From positions 1 through 36,339 of the forward strand of contig CAIZSE010000139.1 in assembly GCA_903935585.1 (NCBI GenBank): DNA of 36,339 bases. Reading direction: 5' to 3'. Made by a program: the position numbers and the translations under genes. This document shows positions 24,851 through 33,495 of the stretch, in pieces. The notes below the pieces were generated by a model. The model was not told where the DNA came from and searched no databases. It worked only from the letters and a program-made list of their open reading frames with translations. The stretch's first letter is position 1. Each line of letters starts with the position of its first letter. Source of the stretch: an uncultured Burkholderiales bacterium (GTDB lineage Bacteria; Pseudomonadota; Gammaproteobacteria; Burkholderiales; Burkholderiaceae_C).

Positions 24851-24868
24851 TAAGGCCAAAGGAAAGAC

Positions 24869-25837
24869 ATGAATTTATTGCCAAGGGATGGGCTCAAGTG
24901 CGAGTCTTCAGCACGACCCAGGATGGAAAAAAGCCGGTGGTTCAAGGCTTTGGCCATGGTGTTGATCGCGGGTGCCCTGGTGGGTTGCAGCACTTTGGGC
25001 ACGGCGCCCACACCAGGGGCCGGGGCTTTGCCGGCACCTTCGGAACGCCGAGAGGTTCGCCTGGGATTGGCTTTGGGGGGCGGTGCAGCTCGAGGTTTTG
25101 CCCACGTGGGGGTGATTCAGGTGCTGGAAGAAGCCGGTTTGCGACCCGGCTACGTGGCGGGCACCTCGGCGGGCAGCCTGGTGGCCGCTTTGTATGCCAG
25201 CGGCAAAACCCCGGCCGAACTGGTTCGCGTGGCTGAGACCATGCAAGAGGCAGACATCACGGATTGGATGCTGCCAATATTGAATCGGGGTGCCTTGCGC
25301 GGGGAAGCCCTCGCCAAGTATGTGAACACGCAGGTGGGTGGGCTCAGCCTGGAACAGATGAAGATCCCCTTGGGCATCGTGGCTACTGATCTTGGCAGCG
25401 GTGAATCCATCACCTTTCGTCGTGGCAACACCGGCTCTGCCGTGCGGGCATCGAGCGCAGTGCCGGCGGTGTTTCTGCCCGTTCGCGTGGGAGATCGTGA
25501 ATATGTGGATGGTGGATTGGTTTCACCGGTACCGGTCCGACAAACACGGGACTTGGGGGCCAATTTCGTGATCGCGGTGGATATTTCAAGCGATCCTGAA
25601 GGCAACCCTTCGGCAGACACCTTTCAGATCCTGATGCAAACCTTCACCATCATGGGCAAAAGCATCAACACCCTGGCTTTGAAGGACGCGGATTTTGTGG
25701 TTCGCCCGGCGTTGTCGGGTGTGAAAAGCTCGGACTTCGGTGCCCGATTGCGATCCATCGAAGCGGGGCGTATCGCCATGAGGACCTTGCTGCCGAGTTT
25801 GAAAGCTCGCCTGGCAGCTTTCGAAGCAGGGCGCTGA
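24869..25837 (+). CDS. Patatin-like phospholipase, RssA-type, predicted lipoprotein
   Basis: This 322-aa protein starts at ATG 24869 behind AAAGGAA. An in-frame ATG at 24923 would give a more typical lipoprotein signal. The signal segment ends in the lipobox LVGC (Cys40 from the first start). The patatin motifs are complete: oxyanion GGGAARG (about 70-76), nucleophile Ser100 in AGTSAGS, and catalytic Asp214 in VDGG. The family hydrolyses acyl esters of phospholipids, but the substrate here is unknown. Its start lies directly beside the Fur box of the divergent iron-binding protein gene, so iron may influence it as well. Confidence 0.9.
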   Translation: MNLLPRDGLKCESSARPRMEKSRWFKALAMVLIAGALVGCSTLGTAPTPGAGALPAPSERREVRLGLALGGGAARGFAHVGVIQVLEEAGLRPGYVAGTSAGSLVAALYASGKTPAELVRVAETMQEADITDWMLPILNRGALRGEALAKYVNTQVGGLSLEQMKIPLGIVATDLGSGESITFRRGNTGSAVRASSAVPAVFLPVRVGDREYVDGGLVSPVPVRQTRDLGANFVIAVDISSDPEGNPSADTFQILMQTFTIMGKSINTLALKDADFVVRPALSGVKSSDFGARLRSIEAGRIAMRTLLPSLKARLAAFEAGR

Positions 25838-25861
25838 CACACTGAGAAGAAAGGCGAGTGC

Positions 25862-25892
25862 AAAAAAAGGGCTGATCTTGCGATCAGCCCTT
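25862..25892 (-). terminator. Second (distal) terminator behind the phasin gene
   Basis: An 11-bp perfect stem AAGGGCTGATC (25867-25877) with GATCAGCCCTT (25882-25892) surrounds loop TTGC. On the minus strand it is followed by seven T (25868-25862), a classical intrinsic terminator. On the plus strand, 30 bp after the patatin stop, it lacks a T-run, though it may still help end that transcript. Confidence 0.88.
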
Positions 25893-25946
25893 AAGGGATC
25901 CCTGTTTCCCAGATGAAATTCAAAGAGATCCGAGGAGACAACTTGC

Positions 25947-25981
25947 AAAAAGGTCAGGTAGCTTAGAGACCTGACGCCTTT
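25947..25981 (-). terminator. First (proximal) terminator behind the phasin gene
   Basis: In minus-strand reading AAAGG (with a CG bulge) and TCAGGT pair with ACCTGA and CCTTT around a 9-nt loop, followed by TTTTT ending at 25947. It starts 5 bp after the phasin stop. Confidence 0.75.
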
Positions 25982-25985
25982 GAAA

Positions 25986-26519
25986 TTACTTTTTCTTGCC
26001 AGCCTTGGGGGTAACTGACTGTGTCACGGAAGCCAGGTTCGACTCGGCCAGATCGGTGGCTTGCTTGACGGCTTTTTGCACGGATTCGAAAGCGCTGTTG
26101 GCAGCGGTGACAGCACCTTTCATCATGGCGACAGCTTGCTCGGAACCGGCAGGTGCGTTTTGGGCAGCACTGTCCACCAATGTGGCGAATTGCTTTTGGG
26201 CGGCTGCGGCCTGGACTTCGAGGGCCTTGGTGAATTCACCCGTGGTACCCGATGCGATGTCATACAGATGACGGCTGTAAGCAGCAGTCTTTTCAGCCAA
26301 GGGCTGGAACAGATTGGCTTGCATCGCCACCAGGTCTTGGGCGTCTTTCACGCTCAGGACGGCCTGGGTGCTGTTGGCTGACTCGTCCAAAGCGGCTTTT
26401 GCAGCGCTCAGGTTCAGTTCAACCAGCTTTTCAACGCCTTCGAAGGCTTTGGCGGTCAGGCCAAACAGGGTTTCAACGTTGGCTTTGTGCGAGGCGACGA
26501 TTTGTTCAGCGGTCATCAT
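25986..26519 (-). CDS. phaP: Phasin family protein (PHA granule coat)
   Basis: This 177-aa product starts at one of two adjacent ATGs (26519 or 26516) behind [25 protein letters not shown], then [17 protein letters not shown] and an Ala/Gln/Lys-rich, fully helical body, match the betaproteobacterial PhaP-type phasins, ending in a Lys-rich tail (KAGKKK). Phasins coat polyhydroxyalkanoate granules and control their size. No PHA synthase is in the window. Two tandem terminators downstream and a PhaR-like inverted repeat in its upstream region (26596-26610) suggest a strongly expressed, separately regulated monocistron. Confidence 0.92.
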   Translation of the reverse strand: MMTAEQIVASHKANVETLFGLTAKAFEGVEKLVELNLSAAKAALDESANSTQAVLSVKDAQDLVAMQANLFQPLAEKTAAYSRHLYDIASGTTGEFTKALEVQAAAAQKQFATLVDSAAQNAPAGSEQAVAMMKGAVTAANSAFESVQKAVKQATDLAESNLASVTQSVTPKAGKKK

Positions 26520-26595
26520 AGGTATCTCCAGATCAAAAAAATAAAGTGTGGTTTCAGGAAGACTGCGCCGTAACTGGCCAGAGCCATACAACATT

Positions 26596-26610
26596 GTTGC
26601 AGTGCAGCAT
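26596..26610. promoter_or_regulatory. Inverted repeat upstream of phasin, candidate PhaR operator
   Basis: TGTTGCA-G-TGCAGCA is a 7-1-7 inverted repeat with one mismatch, 76 bp upstream of the phasin start. TGCA-rich sites of this kind are bound by the PHA-responsive repressor PhaR in other PHA-producing bacteria. The assignment is inference from position and TGC-rich symmetry. Nothing else is recognised in 26520-26714. Confidence 0.5.
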
Positions 26611-26714
26611 GGTTTGAATTTTAGGGTTTCTACGAGGTATTACAAGGGGATTGAAGGCCACCCTGCTCAGTTTAGAGAGGGTTTTCTAGAATTCACCCAA
26701 TTCCAGACCCACTC

Positions 26715-27644
26715 ATGCACGCTTATTACGCCGATCACTTTGTCTTGCCTTTGCCCGAAGGTCACCGTTTTCCGATGCGCAAGTACAGCCGATTGCGTGA
26801 CCGTTTGACCGGTGAACTGCCCGGGGTGAAGATGTGCGAAGCCCCTGCAGCCAGCAATGGCGAGTTGGCGTTGGTTCACACACCCGCTTATATCCAAGGC
26901 GTGAGCACAGGGGAACTGGATGCTGCTTTGCAGCGCGAGATCGGTTTCCCATGGAGCCTGGCCATGGCCGAGCGTGCCCGCAGGTCGGTGGGCGCCACTG
27001 TGGCTGCTGCCCGCGATGCGCTGGTGCAGGGTGTGGCTGGCAATCTGGCTGGGGGCACGCACCACGCTTATGCGCACAAAGGTGGCGGCTTTTGTGTTTT
27101 CAATGACATTGCCGTCACGGCTCGGCTGATGCAAGCCGAGGCCTGGCGGCATGAACGGCGCAAATTGAATGTGGCCGTGATCGACCTGGACGTGCACCAG
27201 GGCAACGGCACGGCGCATATATTTGCCAAAGACCCGAGCGTTTTTACCTTGTCATTGCACGGAGAGAAGAATTTTCCGTTTCGCAAGGAGCCCAGCGACC
27301 TCGATGTGGGCTTGCCCGATGGTTGCAACGATGAGCCTTATCTGGCCGCGCTTCACCAGGCTTTGCAAAGCTTGGAAGACAGGTTCGACCCGCATCTTGT
27401 GATTTATCTGGCCGGTGCCGACCCTCATGAGGGCGACCGCCTGGGTCGACTGAAGCTGACGCATGATGGCATGCAGGCCCGCGACATGACCGTCATGGAT
27501 TGGGCCTGGCAACGCAAGTTGCCAGTTGTGCTGTGCATGGGCGGCGGTTACGGCCACGACATCGAGACCACGGTTCAGGTACAAATGCAGACCTGGGCTG
27601 TGGCTTTGGGCTACTGGCAACGCTGGCACAATCTCAGGCGATGA
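26715..27644 (+). CDS. Histone deacetylase superfamily amidohydrolase
   Basis: This 309-aa zinc hydrolase belongs to the HDAC/acetoin-utilisation/acetylpolyamine amidohydrolase superfamily. The active-site pair His116-His117 lies in AGGTHHAYAHKGGGFCVFND. Zinc ligands are Asp159 and His161 in VIDLDVHQGNGTA and Asp236 in LAGADPHEGDRLG. The transition-state Tyr279 is in CMGGGYGHD. It should remove acetyl or other acyl groups from amines; the substrate is unknown. It is the first gene of a six-gene plus-strand run, and its TGA overlaps the thioesterase ATG (ATGA, 27641-27644). No strong Shine-Dalgarno precedes ATG 26715. Confidence 0.95.
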   Translation: MHAYYADHFVLPLPEGHRFPMRKYSRLRDRLTGELPGVKMCEAPAASNGELALVHTPAYIQGVSTGELDAALQREIGFPWSLAMAERARRSVGATVAAARDALVQGVAGNLAGGTHHAYAHKGGGFCVFNDIAVTARLMQAEAWRHERRKLNVAVIDLDVHQGNGTAHIFAKDPSVFTLSLHGEKNFPFRKEPSDLDVGLPDGCNDEPYLAALHQALQSLEDRFDPHLVIYLAGADPHEGDRLGRLKLTHDGMQARDMTVMDWAWQRKLPVVLCMGGGYGHDIETTVQVQMQTWAVALGYWQRWHNLRR

Positions 27645-28093
27645 ACACAACCGCCAAGCCCCCCGAAAAACCACAAGCCGATTTGCGCAGCAGCTACAAG
27701 GTGTTCCGGGCCATCGGCACGCGCTGGATGGACAACGATGTGTACGGCCATGTGAACAACGTGGTTTATTACAGTTGGTTTGACACCGCCGTGAACGCCA
27801 CGTTGATTGAGCAGGGTGTGTTGGATATCCACACTGGCTCGACCATCGGCCTGGTGGTGGAAACCCAGTGCTTTTACTTTGCACCGCTGGCCTTCCCCCA
27901 AACCATCGATGCGGGCATTCGAGTGGCCAAGCTGGGCACGTCGAGCGTTCGTTACGAAGTGGGCCTTTTCGCCCAAGGCGAGGACAAGACCGCCGCCCGC
28001 GGGCACTTTGTGCATGTTTACGTGGACCGCGAAACGCGCCGTCCCGTGCCTTTGCCCACCGCATTCAAAACATTTCTGGAGACATTGACATGA
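27641..28093 (+). CDS. Hot-dog acyl-CoA thioesterase (4HBT/FadM type)
   Basis: This 150-aa protein starts at ATG 27641, overlapping the HDAC stop by 4 bp. The signature RWMDNDVYGHVNNVVYYSWF (about 30-49), with Asp and His-Val-Asn-Asn, is the catalytic helix region of 4-hydroxybenzoyl-CoA-type thioesterases. The rest (FYFAPLAFPQTIDAGIRVAK, HVYVDRETRRPVPLP) fits the fold. It hydrolyses acyl-CoA thioesters, with unknown chain specificity. Its stop again overlaps the next start (ATGA, 28090-28093), so the three enzymes are translationally coupled. Confidence 0.92.
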   Translation: MNTTAKPPEKPQADLRSSYKVFRAIGTRWMDNDVYGHVNNVVYYSWFDTAVNATLIEQGVLDIHTGSTIGLVVETQCFYFAPLAFPQTIDAGIRVAKLGTSSVRYEVGLFAQGEDKTAARGHFVHVYVDRETRRPVPLPTAFKTFLETLT

Positions 28094-28827
28094 GCATTTC
28101 ACCGATCGGTCAGCAAGTGAGCACCCGCGTGAACGACCCCGCCAGTGTGGACGCGGCCATCCTCAGCCGTTTTTCGACACGCGCCTATTTACCCCAGCAG
28201 GTGGACCGCAGCGTGTTGCAAGACGTGCTGGACTTGGCTGCCCGTGCACCCAGCGGCACCAACACCCAGCCCTGGAAGGTTTATGTGCTGCAAGGCGCCA
28301 AGCGCGATGAGCTGGTGGCCAAGACTTGTGCGGCGCACGATGCCATCAGCGCCAACCCGGCGCTGGCTGCTGAATACACCGAGTCTTATGACTATTACCC
28401 CGAGAAATGGGTCAGCCCCTACGTTGACCGCCGCCGCGAGTGTGGCTTCGGTCTGTATGGTGTGCTGGGCATTGGCAAGGGCGACAAAGGGCGGATGCAT
28501 GAACAGCACCAGAAAAACTTCCGATTCTTTGACGCCCCTGTGGGCCTGATCTTCACCATCGACAAAGTGCTGGGGCGGGGCAGCTTGCTGGATTACGGCA
28601 TGTTCCTGCAGACCCTCATGATCGCGGCACGCTCGCGCGGCCTGCACACCTGTCCTCAAGCGGCGTGGAATGGTTTTGCCAAGATCATCTTGCCCCACGT
28701 GGGGGCAGGTGAGAACGAAATGCTGGTCTGCGGTATGTCGCTGGGCTATGCCGACGAGTCGGCAACGGTGAACACCTTCGAGACCACTCGCGTTCAGGCG
28801 CAAGATTTCACCCACTGGGTGGATTGA
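28090..28827 (+). CDS. Nitroreductase family FMN oxidoreductase
   Basis: This 245-aa protein starts at ATG 28090 inside the thioesterase stop. SRFSTRAYLPQQVDRSVLQD, AARAPSGTNTQPWKVYVLQG and the C-terminal LVCGMSLGYADE are standard nitroreductase (NfsB-like) FMN-binding segments. DYGMFLQTLMIAARSRGLHT is the helix contacting flavin. Such enzymes reduce nitroaromatics, quinones or enones with NAD(P)H. The physiological substrate is not evident, and neighbouring genes suggest work on an imported or acylated organic compound. The transporter gene begins 25 bp downstream. Confidence 0.94.
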   Translation: MSISPIGQQVSTRVNDPASVDAAILSRFSTRAYLPQQVDRSVLQDVLDLAARAPSGTNTQPWKVYVLQGAKRDELVAKTCAAHDAISANPALAAEYTESYDYYPEKWVSPYVDRRRECGFGLYGVLGIGKGDKGRMHEQHQKNFRFFDAPVGLIFTIDKVLGRGSLLDYGMFLQTLMIAARSRGLHTCPQAAWNGFAKIILPHVGAGENEMLVCGMSLGYADESATVNTFETTRVQAQDFTHWVD

Positions 28828-28852
28828 TTCATCTTCCCCGCAAGGTCTTGCT

Positions 28853-30724
28853 TTGGGATTCGATGCACTGTCGCTGCAGCTGCTCAATGGGCTGAGCCAT
28901 GCCACCACCTTGTTTTTGATGGCTTCCGGGCTGACGCTGATTTTTGGCGTCACCCGGATTGTCAATTTTGCGCATGGCAGTTTTTTCATGCTGGGTGCTT
29001 TGTGGGCGGCGCACGCCGTCACCAACTGGTGGCCCGCATGGGGTGAATCCGCTTGGGGCTACGCCGCGGCGATGTTCATGGGGGCCGGCCTGGCGGCCAC
29101 GTTGGGCGCCATCACCGAGGTGTTTCTTTTCAAGCGCATGCGCCAAGCCCCCCAGCTGTACCAATTGGTGGCCACTTTCGGGCTGACGCTGGCGCTGCAC
29201 GATGCCATGCGCTGGTACTTCGGGCCTGAGGAGGTTTTTGCCCCACGTTTTCCTGGCCTCAAGGGTGCTGTTGCCTTAGGCGAGTCATTTTTCCCGACTT
29301 GGCAACTGTTCACCCTTGTTTTGGGCCCACTGGTCTGGCTGGTTCTTCACCTGTTGCTCACGCGCACCCTGTGGGGCCAGCGTGTCAAGGCCGCCACGCA
29401 AGACCGCGACATGCTGGATGCGTTGGGCGTGAATCCTGCGCCACTGATGTTGGGGGTGGTCATGCTGGGCTGTGGCCTGGCCGGATTGGCTGGGGCTTTG
29501 CAATTGCCGCGTGAACCTGCTCACTTGCAGATGGACGTGAATATGGTGGTGGAGACCTTTGTGGTTGTGGTCACTGGCGGGTTGGGCAGCATCGGCGGTG
29601 CCTTTGTGGCGGCCTTGCTGATTGGTTTGATCCACGCGTTGGGGCTGAGTTTTTTTCCGCAAGCGACGCTGGTCCTGGTGTTTTTGACCATGGCTGCTGT
29701 GCTGGTCTGGCGACCGCAAGGCCTGGCGGGGGCTGCCGGCCATGCCGAGCAACGAGAAAGCGTGCCGGTTTTCTCGCTTTGGCCGGTGGGCCGTTTTGGC
29801 AAGGGGATTTTTGCGGCTGTTTTTGTGGGCTTGTCATGGCTGGCCTGGGGGCAGGGCGACTATGGCCGCAGCCTGGTTGAAGACGTGATGGTGATGATGT
29901 TGTTTGGCTTGAGCCTTCAGTGGATGATGGCCTTGGGCGGGCTGGTCAGCTTTGGCCATGCGGCCTTTTTTGCATTGGGCGCCTATGGCGCGGCCCTGGC
30001 CCACTTGAATGTGGGGGCTGGCTTGCTCGTGGCGCTGACAGCAGGTATGGCGCTGGCGCTGACTGTGGCTTTGGTGTTTGGGGCCTTGGTGGTGCGCAGC
30101 AGCGGCGTTTACCTGGCCATGCTGTCTTTGGCGCTGGCGCAGATGGTCTGGGCGGGCGCCACGCAATGGGTGGGACTCACGGGTGGAGACAACGGCTTGA
30201 TTGGTCTGCGCCTGATCGCGCCCGAATGGCGATCCTTGGCTGATGCAGTGCTGTGCGGTTTTTTGCTGCTGTCGCTGGTGGGCATGGCCAGGGTGGCGGG
30301 TTCAAGTCGGGGGGCTGCTTTGCAGGCTTTGCGCGATGCGCCCTTGCGTGCGGCGGCCAGCGGTTTGCCCGTTCAGGCTTTGCGTTACCAGGTGTTTGTG
30401 GGTAGCGCCACCTTGGCGGGTTTGGCCGGTGGTTTATGGGCTTCATTCAAAGGCGCTGTCTTTCCATCGGTGGCTTCGGTGGCCATGTCGGTCGATGCCT
30501 TATTGGTCATATTGCTGGGCGGCGTGCACCAACTGTGGGGCTCGGCTGTCGGCAGTGCCCTGTTGGTGTGGGGTGGCGCCGAACTGGGCCAGGGCCTTGA
30601 CTATTGGCGCGGTGTTTTGGGCTTGCTGATCATGGCCGTCATGGTGCTGGCCCCCAGCGGCGTGCTGGGCGGTGTGCAGCTGTGGCTAGCGCATGTGCGT
30701 TCGTCACAAGGGCGTAAAGCATGA
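28853..30724 (+). CDS. Fused LivH-LivM branched-chain amino-acid-type ABC permease
   Basis: This 623-aa protein joins two permeases. The LivH-like half (about 1-290) has LTLIFGVTRIVNFAHGSFFM and the cytoplasmic-loop motif AATQDRDMLDALGVNP. A linker precedes the LivM-like half (about 310-623), with MMALGGLVSFGHAAFFALGA and the loop ALRDAPLRAAASGLPVQALR. Both halves normally form a heterodimer, and here the pore is one polypeptide. The start is TTG 28853 behind CAAGG (28841-28845), since no in-frame ATG or GTG fits. Its TGA overlaps the LivG ATG (ATGA, 30721-30724). No binding-protein (LivK) gene occurs in the run. Confidence 0.93.
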   Translation: MGFDALSLQLLNGLSHATTLFLMASGLTLIFGVTRIVNFAHGSFFMLGALWAAHAVTNWWPAWGESAWGYAAAMFMGAGLAATLGAITEVFLFKRMRQAPQLYQLVATFGLTLALHDAMRWYFGPEEVFAPRFPGLKGAVALGESFFPTWQLFTLVLGPLVWLVLHLLLTRTLWGQRVKAATQDRDMLDALGVNPAPLMLGVVMLGCGLAGLAGALQLPREPAHLQMDVNMVVETFVVVVTGGLGSIGGAFVAALLIGLIHALGLSFFPQATLVLVFLTMAAVLVWRPQGLAGAAGHAEQRESVPVFSLWPVGRFGKGIFAAVFVGLSWLAWGQGDYGRSLVEDVMVMMLFGLSLQWMMALGGLVSFGHAAFFALGAYGAALAHLNVGAGLLVALTAGMALALTVALVFGALVVRSSGVYLAMLSLALAQMVWAGATQWVGLTGGDNGLIGLRLIAPEWRSLADAVLCGFLLLSLVGMARVAGSSRGAALQALRDAPLRAAASGLPVQALRYQVFVGSATLAGLAGGLWASFKGAVFPSVASVAMSVDALLVILLGGVHQLWGSAVGSALLVWGGAELGQGLDYWRGVLGLLIMAVMVLAPSGVLGGVQLWLAHVRSSQGRKA

Positions 30725-31557
30725 AACAGCTGGTGAATTCCGGGGGTCAGGCACTCTTGCAGGCGCATGGCCTGAGCAAGCATTTTGGTGGCGTGCGTGC
30801 ACTGGACGGGGTGAGTTTTGAGGTTCAATCAGGTCATTGCGTGGCTTTGATTGGCCCCAACGGGGCGGGTAAATCTACTTGTTTTGCCTGCTTGGCCGGG
30901 CAACAGCAACCCACAGCGGGCGAGGTGTTCTGGCAAGGCCTGCCCCTGTTGGACCAAACGCCTGCCGAGCGTCAGCGCCTGGGCGTCGCCCGAACTTTTC
31001 AGGTGGCCCAGACTTTTGAAGCGTTGACCGTGTTGCAAAACATCCAGTTGGTGCTGCGCGATGCCACGCCCTTGTCTTGGTGGGACCGACTGAACCAGCG
31101 CCAGCCCGAACGGTCGCTGCAGTTGGCAGCGCAAGTGGGCTTGCAAGCCTTGGCTCAAGCCACCGTAGCCGACTTGCCGTACGGTGCCAAAAAACGGCTG
31201 GAGCTGGCCATGGCTCTGGCCGGTTTGCCTGGAACCGGGCCTTCGTTGTTGTTGCTGGACGAGCCCGCTGCAGGCTTGGCCGAGCAAGAGCGTTCCGACA
31301 TGATGGCGCTGGTGCGGAAAGTGGCTGCGGGCGGCGTCACCGTGCTTTATACCGAACACAACATGGATGCCGTGTTTGGCGTGGCCGATCGTGTGCTGGT
31401 GCTGATGCAAGGCCGCTTGGTCGCTGATGGCTTGCCTTCTGACGTGGCGCAAGACCCTCTGGTTCGGCAAAATTATCTGGGCCTGGATTTCAACGCCCAC
31501 AAGGTGGCCAATCAGAATGACCCCTATGCAAACGCACTAGGAGGCGCGCGTGTCTGA
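30721..31557 (+). CDS. Liv-type ABC transporter ATPase (LivG-like)
   Basis: This 278-aa protein has Walker A GPNGAGKST (45-53), Walker B LLLLDEPAAGL (Asp180, Glu181), the LivG-style signature LPYGAKKRLELA (152-163) and the switch His in YTEHNMD. ARTFQVAQTFEALTVLQNIQL is typical of LivG. A C-terminal tail beyond NYLG is about 25 residues longer than the core. It starts within the stop of the fused permease. The stop (31555-31557) lies inside livF, which starts at 31550. Confidence 0.94.
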   Translation: MKQLVNSGGQALLQAHGLSKHFGGVRALDGVSFEVQSGHCVALIGPNGAGKSTCFACLAGQQQPTAGEVFWQGLPLLDQTPAERQRLGVARTFQVAQTFEALTVLQNIQLVLRDATPLSWWDRLNQRQPERSLQLAAQVGLQALAQATVADLPYGAKKRLELAMALAGLPGTGPSLLLLDEPAAGLAEQERSDMMALVRKVAAGGVTVLYTEHNMDAVFGVADRVLVLMQGRLVADGLPSDVAQDPLVRQNYLGLDFNAHKVANQNDPYANALGGARV

Positions 31558-32206
31558 CACCCGGCTCCATGTGAAGCAGCTGAACGCCTGGTACGGTCAG
31601 GCACAAGCCTTGTTCGATGTCTCGCTGGCCGTGAATGCGGGTGAATTGGTGGTCTTGCAGGGCCTGAATGGCGCTGGCAAGTCCAGCTTGCTGCAGTCGC
31701 TGATGGGTATCGGCCCAAGGGCCACTGGCCAGATCGAGTGGGCAGGGCAGCGCATGGACACCTGGCCTGCTCATCGCCGGGCGCAAGCCGGTTTGGGCTT
31801 TGTGGCAGAAGACCGTCGCTTGTTCAGTGGGCTTTCAGTGCAAGAAAACCTGTGGATCGCGGCGCGTGCCGATTCCAAAGCCGCCATGGCCAAACAATGT
31901 GACCGCGTGCTGGCGCTGTTTCCGGTGCTGGGCCACATGCTCAGCCGACCCGCCAGCCAGATGAGTGGCGGCGAACAGCAAATGCTGGCCATCGCCCGTA
32001 CCCTGATGACCAGCCCCCGCCTGCTTTTGCTGGACGAACCCTGTGAGGGCATCGCCCCGGTCTTGGTGCAGGCTTTGCGCCAAGCGCTGCTGCTGCTGCG
32101 TGGCGAGGGGATGAGTTTGCTGGTGGCTGAGCAAAACAACATTCTGGCCGCGCATGCGGACCGGGTACTGGTGCTGACCAGCGGGCACCTTCAAGCATCG
32201 GATTGA
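31550..32206 (+). CDS. Liv-type ABC transporter ATPase (LivF-like)
   Basis: This 218-aa protein starts at GTG 31550 behind a strong AGGAGG (31539-31544), overlapping livG by 8 bp. It has Walker [10 protein letters not shown] (38-46), signature [13 protein letters not shown] (138-150), Walker [12 protein letters not shown] (Asp162, Glu163) and the LivF-style LLVAEQNN. With LivG it forms the ATPase pair of the fused permease. The next gene, pncB, starts 77 bp on, and this is the likely end of the coupled cassette. Confidence 0.94.
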   Translation: MSDTRLHVKQLNAWYGQAQALFDVSLAVNAGELVVLQGLNGAGKSSLLQSLMGIGPRATGQIEWAGQRMDTWPAHRRAQAGLGFVAEDRRLFSGLSVQENLWIAARADSKAAMAKQCDRVLALFPVLGHMLSRPASQMSGGEQQMLAIARTLMTSPRLLLLDEPCEGIAPVLVQALRQALLLLRGEGMSLLVAEQNNILAAHADRVLVLTSGHLQASD

Positions 32207-32283
32207 GTCAGTCATGTCCCTTTCGAGGCATCCTTTACACTGACATACAACCCCGAGCGGCCCAAGCCGCCAGAGACAAAACC

Positions 32284-33471
32284 ATGATCATTACCAGCCT
32301 GCTCGACACCGACCTCTACAAGTTCACCATGATGCAGGTCGTGCTGCACCAGTTTCCCGGCGCGCAGGTGGAGTACAAATTCAAATGCCGCAACCCGGTT
32401 TCGGCGTTGGCGCCTTTTGTCAACGAGATCCGGCAGGAAATCCGTTCGCTGTGCAGCCTGAGCTTCAATGAAGGCGAATTGCAGTATCTGCGTTCGCTGC
32501 GCTTCATTAAAAGTGACTTTGTCGATTTTCTGGACCTTTTCAAGCTCAGCGAAAAGTACATCCAGGTCACGGCGCTGCCATCGGGTGAGATCGACATCAC
32601 CATCCAAGGGCCTTGGTTGCACACCATCCTGTTCGAGATTCCGGTGCTGGCGATCGTCAATGAGGTGTACTTTCGAAACACCCAAAAGGTGCCCGATCTG
32701 ATGGAAGGCCGTCGACGTCTGGACACCAAAATCGCCCAATTGCAGTCGCCTGGGTTGGAGACCCTCAAAATTGCCGATTACGGCACGCGCCGTCGTTTTT
32801 CTCGGGCTTGGCATGAGGAGGTTCTCCGTGTCCTGTCCGCCCGCTTGGGCACCGGCCCCGATGGCCAATTTGCCGGCACCAGCAATGTTTATTACGCCTA
32901 TTTATTGGGGTTGACCCCGTTGGGCACCATGGCCCACGAGTATTTGCAAGCAGCCCAGGCGCTGGGGCCGCGTTTGCGCGACAGCCAGGTGTTCGCCTTC
33001 GAGTCGTGGGCCAAGGAATACCGGGGCGATCTGGGCATTGCCTTGAGCGATGTGTATGGCTTCAATGCCTTCTTGCGCGACTTTGACCTGTATTTTTGCA
33101 AGTTGTTTGACGGCGCACGCCATGACAGCGGTGACCCCTTCAGTTGGGGTGAACGCATGATCGCCCACTACCAGCAAAATCGGGTGGACCCGAAAACCAA
33201 GACGCTTATTTTCAGCGACAGCCTGACGATTCCCCGCACCATCGAGTTGTTTGAGCAATTCCAGGGGCGTTGCCAACTGGCCTTTGGCGTGGGCACCAAC
33301 CTGACCAATGACTTGGGGTACGAGCCCTTGCAGATCGTCATCAAGATGACCCGTTGCAACGGCCAGCCCGTGGCAAAATTGTCGGATTCCCCAGGCAAGG
33401 GAATGTGTGACGATGAGAAATACTTGGCTTACTTGCGCCAGGTGTTTGAAATTGACTTGCCGGTTGTGTAA
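32284..33471 (+). CDS. pncB: Nicotinate phosphoribosyltransferase
   Basis: This 395-aa enzyme makes nicotinate mononucleotide from nicotinate and PRPP with ATP in the Preiss-Handler NAD salvage route. ATG 32284 gives the standard start [20 protein letters not shown]. Conserved blocks are [47 protein letters not shown] and [19 protein letters not shown], with [12 protein letters not shown] near the end. The length is normal (E. coli about 400). The ribosome site is weak. It is followed 24 bp later by nhaD and probably shares a transcript with it. Confidence 0.96.
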   Translation: MIITSLLDTDLYKFTMMQVVLHQFPGAQVEYKFKCRNPVSALAPFVNEIRQEIRSLCSLSFNEGELQYLRSLRFIKSDFVDFLDLFKLSEKYIQVTALPSGEIDITIQGPWLHTILFEIPVLAIVNEVYFRNTQKVPDLMEGRRRLDTKIAQLQSPGLETLKIADYGTRRRFSRAWHEEVLRVLSARLGTGPDGQFAGTSNVYYAYLLGLTPLGTMAHEYLQAAQALGPRLRDSQVFAFESWAKEYRGDLGIALSDVYGFNAFLRDFDLYFCKLFDGARHDSGDPFSWGERMIAHYQQNRVDPKTKTLIFSDSLTIPRTIELFEQFQGRCQLAFGVGTNLTNDLGYEPLQIVIKMTRCNGQPVAKLSDSPGKGMCDDEKYLAYLRQVFEIDLPVV

Positions 33472-33495
33472 CGGAAAACCTGAAAGACTTCACCC

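Noticed and set aside
32207..32283. Promoter for pncB around TACACT
   Set aside because: No acceptable -35; the livF-pncB gap is short enough for read-through.
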